DNA from: an uncultured Faecalibacterium sp.
Lineage (GTDB): Bacteria > Bacillota > Clostridia > Oscillospirales > Ruminococcaceae
Direction: 5' to 3'
DNA length: 64,000 nt
Assembly: GCA_934561555.1 (NCBI GenBank)
Contig: CAKTGQ010000001.1
Coordinates: 62,001 to 126,000, forward strand
A program made the position numbers and the translations under genes. This document shows positions 15,794 through 23,863 of this stretch, piece after piece; position 1 is the first letter of the stretch, and the number at the start of each line of letters is the position of its first letter. The notes under the pieces are model-generated. The model saw nothing but the letters and a program-made list of their open reading frames with translations. It was not told where the DNA came from and did no database searches.

Positions 15794-17029
15794 ATGAGAA
15801 AACGCAACATCCGCAAAACGGCGGCCGCTCTGACCGCTCTGGCTCTGTGCGCCGGTGTACTGACCGGCTGCGGCGGGGCTGCTTCCAGCACTGCTTCCTC
15901 TGTTGCTGCCAGCTCTGCCGCCAGCAGCGAGGCTTCCGGTGCAGACGCTGACGCGCTGGCCGCACAGAACGTGGCAGATTTGATCGATGCCATCTATGTG
16001 CAGCAGCGCACCGACGACACCGACGCCCAGTGCGAGGCCGCAAAGGCCGCTTGGGACGCCCTGACCGATGCCCAGAAGGAGCTGGTGGAGGGCGAGAACG
16101 CCGACCCCGACTACTTTGGCCGCGACACCGGCGATGCCTCCAAGGACGATGCCCGCAACGCCGATGAGATTGGTGAGAACGAGCTGCTGGTGGTGTCCTT
16201 CGGCACCTCCTTCAACGACAGCCGCGCTGCCGACATCAAGGGCATTGAGGACGCTTTGCAGGCCGCATACCCCGACTGGAGCGTGCGCCGCGCCTTTACC
16301 GCACAGATCATCATCAACCATGTGCAGGCACGCGATGGCGAGAAGATCGACAATATGCAGCAGGCACTGGACCGCGCCGTGGCAAACGGCGTGAAGAACC
16401 TGATCGTGCAGCCCACCCATCTGATGCACGGTGCCGAGTACGATGAGATGAACGAGATGCTGGATCAGTACCGCGACAAGTTTGAGAGCATTGCTGTGGC
16501 CGAGCCCCTGCTGGGCGAGGTCGGCGCAGATGCCACCGTCATCAATGCAGATAAGGAAGCTGTTGCCAAGGCCGTTACCGCTGCCGCTGTGAAGGAAGCC
16601 GGTTACGACAGCGCCGCCGCTGCCGCCGCCGACAAGACTGCTTTCGTCTTTATGGGTCACGGCACCTCCCACACCGCCAAGGTGAGCTACAGCCAGATGC
16701 AGACCACCATGCAGACCCTGGGCTACGACAATGTGTTCATCGGCACGGTGGAGGGCGAGCCGGAGGAGACCTCCTGCGAGGCTGTCATCGAGGCTGTAAA
16801 GGCTGCCGGTTACACCAAAGTCATCCTGCGCCCGCTGATGGTGGTGGCAGGCGACCACGCCAACAACGATATGGCCGGTGAGGACGCTGACAGCTGGCTG
16901 AGCCAGTTTACCGCCGCAGGCTGCTTTGAGGACGTGGACTGCCAGATCTCGGGTCTGGGCCGCATTGCGGATATCCAGCAGCTGTACATTGCACATACCA
17001 AGGCCGCTATGGATCTTCTGAACGGCTAA
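15794..17029 (+). CDS. cbiK: CbiK-type sirohydrochlorin cobaltochelatase, predicted exported lipoprotein
   Basis: A protein of 411 residues. Residues 1-26 form a lipoprotein signal ending in a lipobox (GVLTGCGG, Cys about 26), followed by an Ala/Ser linker. The rest is a full CbiK domain of about 260 residues (plus a short helical insert): ELLVVSFGTSFNDSR (about 132-146), QPTHLMHGAEYDEM with a likely metal-binding His, and FMGHGTSHTAKVSY with the second conserved His. RPLMVVAGDHANNDMAGED follows near the C-terminus. CbiK inserts Co2+ into sirohydrochlorin at the start of anaerobic B12 synthesis, normally in the cytosol. The signal predicts that this one sits on the outside of the membrane. 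Periplasmic CbiK forms are known in Desulfovibrio. It is the first gene after the riboswitch, with AGGAAAGGAAAAC before the ATG. Confidence 0.88.
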   Translation: MRKRNIRKTAAALTALALCAGVLTGCGGAASSTASSVAASSAASSEASGADADALAAQNVADLIDAIYVQQRTDDTDAQCEAAKAAWDALTDAQKELVEGENADPDYFGRDTGDASKDDARNADEIGENELLVVSFGTSFNDSRAADIKGIEDALQAAYPDWSVRRAFTAQIIINHVQARDGEKIDNMQQALDRAVANGVKNLIVQPTHLMHGAEYDEMNEMLDQYRDKFESIAVAEPLLGEVGADATVINADKEAVAKAVTAAAVKEAGYDSAAAAAADKTAFVFMGHGTSHTAKVSYSQMQTTMQTLGYDNVFIGTVEGEPEETSCEAVIEAVKAAGYTKVILRPLMVVAGDHANNDMAGEDADSWLSQFTAAGCFEDVDCQISGLGRIADIQQLYIAHTKAAMDLLNG

Positions 17030-17036
17030 TGGATTC

Positions 17037-17083
17037 AGAAGCCCTCTCCGGCGCTGCCCAGCACACGGAGAGGGCTTCTTTTA
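17037..17083 (+). terminator. Intra-cluster terminator after cbiK
   Basis: AGAAGCCCTCTCCG pairs with CGGAGAGGGCTTCT (14 bp), followed by TTTTA. It lies seven bases after the cbiK stop and before the next lipoprotein gene. It should reduce transcription into the transporter and biosynthesis genes relative to cbiK. Confidence 0.85.
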
Positions 17084-17172
17084 TGGGCGCATTCCCCGCA
17101 CGAGGAGAAAACGCCCCCTACCCCGGCAGCTTAGACGCCGGGCAAAAATCTTTGATATTGAGGTATTTATTT

Positions 17173-18018
17173 ATGCGCTGCAAACAGTTTATTACCGTTT
17201 CTCTGGCCGGTGTGGTGCTGGCTGCTTCTCTGGCAGGCTGCGGCGGGGCTGTCCCTGCCTCCTCCGCTGCGGCAAGCTCTTTGGCTGCTTCTTCCGTGGT
17301 GGCTTCCTCTGCTGTGGCCGAAGCTGCCCTGCCGGACGGCGTATACACCGCTGACTTCGAGACCGACAGCAGTATGTTCCACACAAGCGAAGCCTGCAAC
17401 GGCAAGGGCACCCTGACCGTGGAAAACGGCGTGATGACCTTCCACGTCAGTCTGGCGTCCAAAAAGATCGTGAACCTCTACCCCGGCCTTGCCGCCGATG
17501 CCGAGGCCAACAAGACCGCATGGCTCATCCCCACCGTGGACACGGTCACCTACGCGGACGGCACCACCGAGGAAGTGTATGGCTACGACATCCCGGTGGA
17601 AGCACTGGACACTGACTTCCAGCTGGCATTGCTGGGCACCAAGGGCAAGTGGTACGACCATATCGTCAGCGTGCGCAACGCCGAGCCTAAGACGGAGCAG
17701 GCCGCCGAGACCCCCGCAGACGGCGCATACACCGCTGCCGTGGTGCTGGAGGGTGGCTCCGGCCGCGCCACCGTGGAAAGCCCTGCTGCCCTGACTGTGG
17801 CAGATGGCAAGATGACCGCTACCATCGTGTGGAGCAGCCCCAACTACGATTACATGATCGTGGACGGCGAGAAGTATCTGCCCACCAACACCGAGGGCAA
17901 CTCCACCTTTGAAATTCCCGTAGCCGCACTGGGCATCCCGCTGGCTGTTACCGCCGACACTGTTGCCATGAGCAAGCCCCACGAGATCGAATACACCCTG
18001 ACCTTTACCTTGGAGTAA
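17173..18018 (+). CDS. Lipoprotein with two related beta-rich domains (NEAT-like), transporter-associated
   Basis: A protein of 281 residues; the start at 17173 has GAGG nine bases upstream. A signal peptide with lipobox SLAGCGG (Cys about 23) is followed by an Ala/Ser linker. Two similar domains follow: residues about 52-170 begin DGVYTADFETDS and contain GTLTVENGVMTFHVSLAS; residues about 180-281 begin DGAYTAAVVLEG and contain AALTVADGKMTATIVWSSPNYDYM. Small beta-sandwich repeats of this kind resemble NEAT/iron-transport-associated domains that bind haem on Gram-positive surfaces. Sited between the exported chelatase and a BtuF-like protein, it probably holds a tetrapyrrole, corrinoid or cobalt at the cell surface. 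The ligand is inferred from context only. Confidence 0.7.
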   Translation: MRCKQFITVSLAGVVLAASLAGCGGAVPASSAAASSLAASSVVASSAVAEAALPDGVYTADFETDSSMFHTSEACNGKGTLTVENGVMTFHVSLASKKIVNLYPGLAADAEANKTAWLIPTVDTVTYADGTTEEVYGYDIPVEALDTDFQLALLGTKGKWYDHIVSVRNAEPKTEQAAETPADGAYTAAVVLEGGSGRATVESPAALTVADGKMTATIVWSSPNYDYMIVDGEKYLPTNTEGNSTFEIPVAALGIPLAVTADTVAMSKPHEIEYTLTFTLE

Positions 18019-18024
18019 CCTTCC

Positions 18025-19167
18025 ATGAAGCTGACCCGCGCTCAATTTTTAAAGGCTCTGCCCGCCGCCGCGCTGGTGCTTGCAGGCTGCTCTGCTGCAC
18101 CCACTGCACCCGCCGATACAGACGAACTGGTATTTGACCACGCCTACCCGCTGGACTACGCCACCCAGTTTACCGCCGACTGCTATGCAGACGGCTCTAC
18201 CCTGCTGACCATCCCGGACGCGCAGGCAAAGTTCCTTGTCCGGCCGGAGGGCGCTGCCACCCTGCGCACCGTGCCCGAGGGCGTGACTGTTTTGCAGCAG
18301 CCGGTGCAGAACATCTATCTGGTGTCCACCTCTGCCATGGACTTGTTCCTGCATCTGGATGCGCTGGACAGCATTGCCCTTTCCGGCACCCGCGCCGAGG
18401 GCTGGTATCTGGACGAGGCAAAACAGGCCATGCAGTCCGGGCGCATTGCCTACGCGGGCAAGTACAGCGCCCCGGACTACGAGCGCATCCTGACCGCAGA
18501 ATGCGGCCTTGCGGTGGAAAATACCATGATCTACCACACCCCGGAAGTGAAGGAGCAGCTGGAGCGGTTCGGCATTCCGGTGCTGGTGGAGCGTTCCAGC
18601 TACGAGAGCAGCCCGCTGGCGCGGATGGAATGGATCAAGTTGTACGGCATTCTGCTGGGCAAAGAAGCCCTTGCCGAGGAGGTATTCACCCGGCAGGCGC
18701 AGCGTATTGCGCCGCTGCTGGAGCAGCCCTCCACCGGCAAGCGCTGTGCGTTTTTCTCCATTACTTCCAGCGGCCTTGCCACGGTGCGCAAAAGCGGAGA
18801 CTATGTGGCGCAGATGATCGGCATGGCCGGGGGCGAATATGTTTTTGCAGACCTTGCCGACAGCGGCAACAGCCTTTCCACCATGAATATCCCGCTGGAG
18901 GACCTTTACGCCGGAGTCAAGGACGCCGACGTGCTCATTTATAACGGCACCATCGAGGGCACTATCTCCACAAAAGAAGAACTGCTTGCCCGCTGCGCGT
19001 TGCTGGCAGAGTGCAAGGCGGTGCAAAGCGGTGACATCTGGTGCACGACGCCCAGCTTTTTCCAGCAGAGCATGGCGCTGGCAGATTTTATGCTGGATCT
19101 CCATGCTGTTTTCACCGGGGAAACTGACAGCCCCGATACCCTGCATTTTTTGACCAAGATCATCTGA
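18025..19167 (+). CDS. ABC transporter substrate-binding lipoprotein, BtuF/FepB family
   Basis: A protein of 380 residues with a lipoprotein signal (VLAGCSAAP, Cys about 21). TTGGAG lies nine bases before the ATG. The class III periplasmic-binding fold is visible: YLVSTSAMDLFLHLDALDSIALSG (about 92-115), a long connecting helix region SPLARMEWIKLYGILLG, then DADVLIYNGTIEGT and a C-terminal lobe. It should deliver a corrinoid or metal-tetrapyrrole to the permease encoded ten bases downstream. The family also contains siderophore and haem binders, but the riboswitch and the biosynthetic neighbours favour a cobalt-corrinoid or precursor. Confidence 0.85.
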   Translation: MKLTRAQFLKALPAAALVLAGCSAAPTAPADTDELVFDHAYPLDYATQFTADCYADGSTLLTIPDAQAKFLVRPEGAATLRTVPEGVTVLQQPVQNIYLVSTSAMDLFLHLDALDSIALSGTRAEGWYLDEAKQAMQSGRIAYAGKYSAPDYERILTAECGLAVENTMIYHTPEVKEQLERFGIPVLVERSSYESSPLARMEWIKLYGILLGKEALAEEVFTRQAQRIAPLLEQPSTGKRCAFFSITSSGLATVRKSGDYVAQMIGMAGGEYVFADLADSGNSLSTMNIPLEDLYAGVKDADVLIYNGTIEGTISTKEELLARCALLAECKAVQSGDIWCTTPSFFQQSMALADFMLDLHAVFTGETDSPDTLHFLTKII

Positions 19168-19177
19168 GGAGCCGCTT

Positions 19178-20194
19178 ATGACCAGCCGCAAACGCCTTGT
19201 TTTTTCCTATTGCTGCCTTGCCCTGCTGCTGGCGGTGCTGTTTGCTGTGAGCCTGTTCTGGGGCAGCGTTGCGCTTACCCCGCAGGCTGTGCTTGCTGCG
19301 CTGACCGGCCGCGGACAGGACGCGCTGAGCGTGGGCATCATTACCCAGCTGCGCCTGCCCCGCGCGGTGATGGCCGCGTTGCTGGGTGCTGCGCTCTCGG
19401 CGGCGGGCTACCTGCTGCAGACCTTTTTTGCCAACCCCATTGCCGGTCCCTTTGTCATGGGTATTTCCAGCGGAGCAAAGCTGGCAGTGGCGCTGGTGAT
19501 GGTGCTGTTTTTAAACTACGGTCTGCTGACCAGTTCTGCTGTGCTCATTCTGGCGGCCTTTGCGGGCGCTATGGCGGCCATGGCCTTTGTGCTGGCCGCT
19601 GCTCGCCGGGTGCAGCGCATGAGCATCCTTGTAATCTGCGGCGTGATGATCGGTTACATCTGCTCTGCCATCACCGAGTTTGTGGTGGCCTTTGCGCAGG
19701 ATAGCAGCATCGTCAACCTGCACAACTGGTCGCAGGGCAGCTTTTCCGGCATGACGTGGGGCAACGTGCGCACGGCGGCACTGGTGGTGCTGCCCGCACT
19801 GGCGGCAGCCTTCTGCCTTGCAAAGCCCATGGCAGCTTACCAGATGGGCGAAGCCTACGCCCGCAGCGTGGGCGTGGATGTGCGGCGGTTCTCCCGGCTT
19901 TTGATGCTGCTTTCCAGCCTGCTTGCCGCCTGCGTTACCGCCTTTGCGGGACCCATCTCCTTTGTGGGCATCGCGGTGCCGCACCTTGTCAAGCAGCTGC
20001 TGGGCAGCGCCCGCCCGCTGTATGTGCTGCCTGGGTGCTGCTTGGGCGGGGCAGCGTTCTGCCTGCTGTGTGATTTAATTGCCCGCAGCCTGTTTGCGCC
20101 CATGGAGCTTTCCATCAGCGCTGTCACCGCAGTATTTGGTGCACCGGTGGTCATTGGGCTGCTGCTGCGCCGCAACCGGGAGGATGTGCGATGA
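19178..20194 (+). CDS. ABC transporter permease, BtuC/FecCD family
   Basis: A protein of 338 residues with about nine to ten membrane helices. Family motifs include LRLPRAVMAALLGAALSAAGYLLQTFFANPIAGPFVMGISSGAK (about 58-101), broken here only for display as LRLPRAVMAALLGAAL then AGYLLQTFFANPIAGP, and GPISFVGIAVPHLVKQLLG (about 253-271), whose G..VPH segment contacts the ATPase. It forms the channel for the substrate delivered by the lipoprotein at 18025-19167. Its stop overlaps the start of the ATPase-CbiD fusion gene by ATGA. Confidence 0.92.
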   Translation: MTSRKRLVFSYCCLALLLAVLFAVSLFWGSVALTPQAVLAALTGRGQDALSVGIITQLRLPRAVMAALLGAALSAAGYLLQTFFANPIAGPFVMGISSGAKLAVALVMVLFLNYGLLTSSAVLILAAFAGAMAAMAFVLAAARRVQRMSILVICGVMIGYICSAITEFVVAFAQDSSIVNLHNWSQGSFSGMTWGNVRTAALVVLPALAAAFCLAKPMAAYQMGEAYARSVGVDVRRFSRLLMLLSSLLAACVTAFAGPISFVGIAVPHLVKQLLGSARPLYVLPGCCLGGAAFCLLCDLIARSLFAPMELSISAVTAVFGAPVVIGLLLRRNREDVR

Positions 20195-22104
20195 AAAACT
20201 CCGTTGAAACCAAAGCGCTTGCCATCGGCTACGGCAAAGCTGCCCTTGCGCGGGATATCGCGCTTGGCGCTGCCAAGGGGCAGGTGCTGGCGCTCATCGG
20301 CCCGAACGGCGCAGGCAAATCCACCCTGCTCAAAACCTTGGCCGGGCAGCTTGCCCCCTTAGGCGGCGCGGTGCTGCTGGACGGACAGGAGCTTGCCCGC
20401 ATTCCCGGCAATGCCCGGGCGCAAAAGTTGGCGCTGATGCTGCCCCACACCCGCCGCACCGAGCTGACCACCTGCTTTGAGTTTGCGGCGGCAGGGCGCA
20501 TCCCCTACACCGGGCGGCTGGGCATCCTTTCTGCCGAGGACAAAAAACAGGTACAAAATGCGCTGGAACTGGTGGGCGCGGCGCATCTGGCTGACCGGGA
20601 CTTCAACTGCGTCAGCGATGGGCAGCGGCAGCGCATTCTGCTGGCGCGGGCAGTCTGTCAGCAGCCGCAGGTACTTTTGCTGGACGAGCCCACCTCTTTT
20701 CTGGATATCAAGGGCAAGATCGAACTGCTGACCATCCTGCAAAAACTGGCGCACGAGCAGCAGCTTGCGGTCATCGTGACCCTGCACGAACTGGACATGG
20801 CGCAAAAGATCGCGGACGCAGTAGTTTGCGTTTCGCCGCACGGTATCTCTGCCCCTTTGCCCCCGGCGCAGGCCTTTGCCCGGGAAAACATCAAGGCGCT
20901 CTACAGCCTGACGGAAGAACAGTACAGCGCCGTTTTTGACCCGCCGAAACCGGAAAAGCCTCAATTTGAGCACTATGTGCGCAGCGGGCAAAAGCTGCTG
21001 CGCTGCGGGTACACCACCGGCACCTGTGCAGCGCTGGCCGCTGCCGGGGCTGCTCGTCTGCTGCTGACCGGCACTGCGCCGGAAACGGTCGCCCTGCGCA
21101 CGCCCAAAGGCATTGTGGTGGAGGTAGCTTCCCTGTTCTGCCGCACCGTTGCCGAGGGCGCGGAATGCGCCATTGAAAAGGACGGCGGCGACGACGTGGA
21201 CGTGACCACTGGTCTGCCGGTGACCGCCACAGTGACGCTGCTGCCCGGCACGCCGGAGGTACGCATTACCGGCGGCGCGGGGGTTGGCCGGGTGACGAAG
21301 CCCGGGCTGGACCAGCCGGTGGGGCAAGCCGCCATCAACCATGTGCCCCGGCAGATGATCACCGATGCGCTGCGCCGGGAGGCGGAAGCCGCCTGTTACC
21401 CCGGCGGCTTTGCCGTGACCATCTCCATTCCCGGCGGCGAAGAGGTAGCCCGGCGCACCTTCAACCCCCATATCGGGGTGGAAGGCGGGCTGTCGGTGCT
21501 GGGCACCAGCGGTATCGTAGAGCCTATGAGCCAGCAGGCCATTCTGGACACCATCCAACTGGAGATGAATCAGGCGGCGCTGCGGGCAAAAGACCACCGG
21601 CGGCTCATCCTTGCCCCGGGCAACTACGGGCTGGATTACCTGCACGAAGCCTACCCGCAGTTTGCTGATATCCCGGTGGTCAAGACGTCCAACTTTATCG
21701 GCGATACGCTGGATATGGCAGCGGCGGCACATTTTGAGCAGGTGCTGCTGGTGGGACACATTGGCAAGCTGTGCAAGCTGGCGGGCGGCATTATGAACAC
21801 CCACTCCCACACGGCAGACTGCCGCACGGAGCTGTTTTGCACCCACGCCGCCCTGTGCGGTGCCGCCCGGGAGGTGTGTACCGCGCTGTACAATGCCGCC
21901 ACCACGGATGCCTGTCTGGAAATTCTGGATGTTGCCGGGCTGCGGGAGCCGGTGCTGCAAAGCCTGCTTGCCGCCATCCAGCTGCATCTTGACCGCCGCG
22001 CAGGCGGGGCGTTCCGGGTGGGCGCGGTGCTGTTTTCAAACCAGCACGGTCCGCTGGGACAGACCGAGACTGCCGCCCGCCTGTTAGACGAATGGAAGGA
22101 GTAA
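20191..22104 (+). CDS. Fusion: BtuD-like ABC ATPase + CbiD cobalt-precorrin-5B C1-methyltransferase
   Basis: A protein of 637 residues made of two complete enzymes. Residues 1 to about 255 are an importer ATPase: Walker A GPNGAGKST (about 35-43), C-loop VSDGQRQRILLARA, Walker B VLLLDEPTSFLD and switch TLHELDMA. After a short linker (PPKPEKPQFEHYV), residues about 260-637 are CbiD, beginning with the family hallmark LLRCGYTTGTCAAL and continuing with ITGGAGVGRVTKPGL and HTHS-like regions near residue 530. CbiD methylates C1 of the corrin ring during anaerobic B12 synthesis. The joint has no stop codon or ribosome site; an in-frame GTG near 20977 has no Shine-Dalgarno. The ATPase part pairs with the upstream BtuC-like permease, so transport and biosynthesis are physically linked. 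Confidence 0.92.
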   Translation: MKNSVETKALAIGYGKAALARDIALGAAKGQVLALIGPNGAGKSTLLKTLAGQLAPLGGAVLLDGQELARIPGNARAQKLALMLPHTRRTELTTCFEFAAAGRIPYTGRLGILSAEDKKQVQNALELVGAAHLADRDFNCVSDGQRQRILLARAVCQQPQVLLLDEPTSFLDIKGKIELLTILQKLAHEQQLAVIVTLHELDMAQKIADAVVCVSPHGISAPLPPAQAFARENIKALYSLTEEQYSAVFDPPKPEKPQFEHYVRSGQKLLRCGYTTGTCAALAAAGAARLLLTGTAPETVALRTPKGIVVEVASLFCRTVAEGAECAIEKDGGDDVDVTTGLPVTATVTLLPGTPEVRITGGAGVGRVTKPGLDQPVGQAAINHVPRQMITDALRREAEAACYPGGFAVTISIPGGEEVARRTFNPHIGVEGGLSVLGTSGIVEPMSQQAILDTIQLEMNQAALRAKDHRRLILAPGNYGLDYLHEAYPQFADIPVVKTSNFIGDTLDMAAAAHFEQVLLVGHIGKLCKLAGGIMNTHSHTADCRTELFCTHAALCGAAREVCTALYNAATTDACLEILDVAGLREPVLQSLLAAIQLHLDRRAGGAFRVGAVLFSNQHGPLGQTETAARLLDEWKE

Positions 22105-22109
22105 TGCAC

Positions 22110-22868
22110 ATGGTACATTTTGTGGGCGCCGGCCCCGGCGCGCCGGATCTGATCACCCAGCGTGGTGCAGCATTTTTACAAGCCGCAGACTGCATTATTT
22201 ATGCAGGCAGTCTGGTCAACCCGGCGCTGCTGGGGCTGGCGAAACCGGGCTGCACCATCTACAACAGCGCCGAGATGACGCTGGAGCAGGTGCTGGACGT
22301 GATGCGCCGGATGGAGGCCGCAGGCAAGACCACCGTGCGTCTGCACACCGGCGACCCCTGCCTGTACGGTGCTATCCGGGAGCAGATGGATGCGCTGGAT
22401 GCAGACGGCATTTGTTACGATGATACCCCCGGTGTTTCCAGCTTTTGCGGCGCTGCCGCTGCGCTGAACGCCGAGTATACCCTGCCCACGGTCAGCCAGA
22501 CGGTCATCATCACCCGCATGGAGGGACGCACCCCGGTGCCGGAGCGGGAAAGGCTGGCAAGCCTTGCCGCACACGGCGCGACCATGGTGATCTTTCTGTC
22601 CATTGGGCTGATCGATAAGGTACAGGCAGCGCTTTTGCAGGGCGCATATACGCCGGACACCCCCGCTGCTGTGGTGTACAAAGCCAGCTGGCCGGAAGAG
22701 AAAATCGTGCGGTGCACAGTTGGTTCTCTGACCGAGAGCACCCGCGCAGCGGGCATTACCAAGACGGCACTTATCGTGGTGGGAGATTTTCTCGGCACGC
22801 AGTACGAGCGCAGTAAGCTGTACGACCCTGCCTTTACCACCGAGTTCCGCAAAGGAGAGCCGGTATGA
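22110..22868 (+). CDS. cbiF: Cobalt-precorrin-4 C11-methyltransferase
   Basis: 252 residues, as expected for CbiF/CobM. I choose the ATG at 22110 because GGAAGGAG lies eight bases upstream; an ATG at 22104 (overlapping the previous stop) is only two bases from that site. The SAM-binding GAGPGAPDLIT (about 6-16) and the CobA/CbiF family segments AGSLVN, LHTGDPCLYGAIREQM (about 76-91) and VVGDFLG are present. Methylates C11 of cobalt-precorrin-4, the step just before CbiG opens the lactone ring; the cbiG gene follows with a four-base overlap. Confidence 0.95.
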   Translation: MVHFVGAGPGAPDLITQRGAAFLQAADCIIYAGSLVNPALLGLAKPGCTIYNSAEMTLEQVLDVMRRMEAAGKTTVRLHTGDPCLYGAIREQMDALDADGICYDDTPGVSSFCGAAAALNAEYTLPTVSQTVIITRMEGRTPVPERERLASLAAHGATMVIFLSIGLIDKVQAALLQGAYTPDTPAAVVYKASWPEEKIVRCTVGSLTESTRAAGITKTALIVVGDFLGTQYERSKLYDPAFTTEFRKGEPV

Positions 22869-23863
22869 CCCGCGCCTACCTTGCCTTTACGGAAGCCGGC
22901 CTTGCGCTGGCAAAGCGTCTTGCTGATGCCTTGCCCGGCAGCGTTGCCCGGTGCGGGCAGGATGGCGTTTCCCTTGCAGAATGGACAAGCGCACAGTTTG
23001 TGCAGTCGGATGCGCTGATATTTGTAGGCGCTGCTGGCATTGCGGTGCGCGCTATCGCGCCCCACTGCAAGAGCAAGACCGCCGACCCAGCTGTGGTGGT
23101 GGTGGATGAATGCGGGCGGTTTGCCGTGCCCGTTTTGTCCGGGCATCTGGGCGGCGCAAACGATCTGGCGCGGGCCATTGCCGCTGTATGCGGCGCTGTG
23201 CCGGTGATCACCACCGCCACCGATGCCCACGGCATTTTTGCAGTGGACGAGTGGGCAAAGCACCAAAACTGCATGGTGCTGGAGCCTGAGCGCATCAAGC
23301 AGGTCAGCGGCAAATTACTGGCTGGTCACCCGGTCTATTATTGGGCTGATTTCCCGGTAACGGGCACTGCGCCCGCAGGGCTTTGCTCCGCAGAAGCCCC
23401 GGGAAAAGCCGACTTTACCCTTACCCTTTGCCCCACCGGGCAGGCACTGCATCTTGTGCCGCGCATCGGGGTGCTGGGCATCGGCTGCAAGCGGGGCACA
23501 AGCGCCGACACGCTGGAAGCCGCTTTTGCCGCTTTCTGCGCTCGGCATGGCCTTGCTGCGCAGGCAGTTACCGCCGCTGCAAGCATCGACCTGAAACAAA
23601 ACGAGCCGGGCTTGCTGGCCTTTTGTCAGGCGCACGGCTGGCCGGTGCGTTTTTACTCTGCCGCACAGCTGCGCAGCGCGCCCGGGCAATTCACCCCCTC
23701 CCCTTTTGTACAGAGCGTGACCGGGGTGGATAACGTATGCGAACGGGCGGCGGTGCTGGACGCAGACGGCAGCTTATTTTACCCGAAATTCGCCTGCAAT
23801 GGCGTGACCTTTGCGCTGGCGTGCAGGCCCTTTGCCCCGGATTGGAGGTGGCAGAATGCTTGA
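22865..23863 (+). CDS. cbiG: Cobalt-precorrin-5A hydrolase
   Basis: 332 residues, the normal CbiG length. It opens the ring-A lactone of cobalt-precorrin-5A, releasing acetaldehyde and completing ring contraction. The N-terminal domain has DALIFVGAAGIAVRAIAPHCKSKTADP, shown here only in part, then VVVVDECGRFAVPVLSGHLGGANDLA (about 77-102). The C-terminal domain starts at RIGVLGIGCKRGTSADTLEAA (about 200-220) and contains SIDLKQNEPGL. It overlaps cbiF by ATGA and the following cbiH by eight bases. Confidence 0.95.
   Translation: MTRAYLAFTEAGLALAKRLADALPGSVARCGQDGVSLAEWTSAQFVQSDALIFVGAAGIAVRAIAPHCKSKTADPAVVVVDECGRFAVPVLSGHLGGANDLARAIAAVCGAVPVITTATDAHGIFAVDEWAKHQNCMVLEPERIKQVSGKLLAGHPVYYWADFPVTGTAPAGLCSAEAPGKADFTLTLCPTGQALHLVPRIGVLGIGCKRGTSADTLEAAFAAFCARHGLAAQAVTAAASIDLKQNEPGLLAFCQAHGWPVRFYSAAQLRSAPGQFTPSPFVQSVTGVDNVCERAAVLDADGSLFYPKFACNGVTFALACRPFAPDWRWQNA

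Noticed and set aside
17084..17172. Second cobalamin riboswitch before the two-repeat lipoprotein gene
   Set aside because: Only 89 bases, with no B12 box or core motifs.
20975..21010. Frameshift or separate cbiD start within the ATPase-CbiD gene
   Set aside because: The frame is continuous with no stop, and the only nearby in-frame start (GTG) lacks a ribosome binding site.
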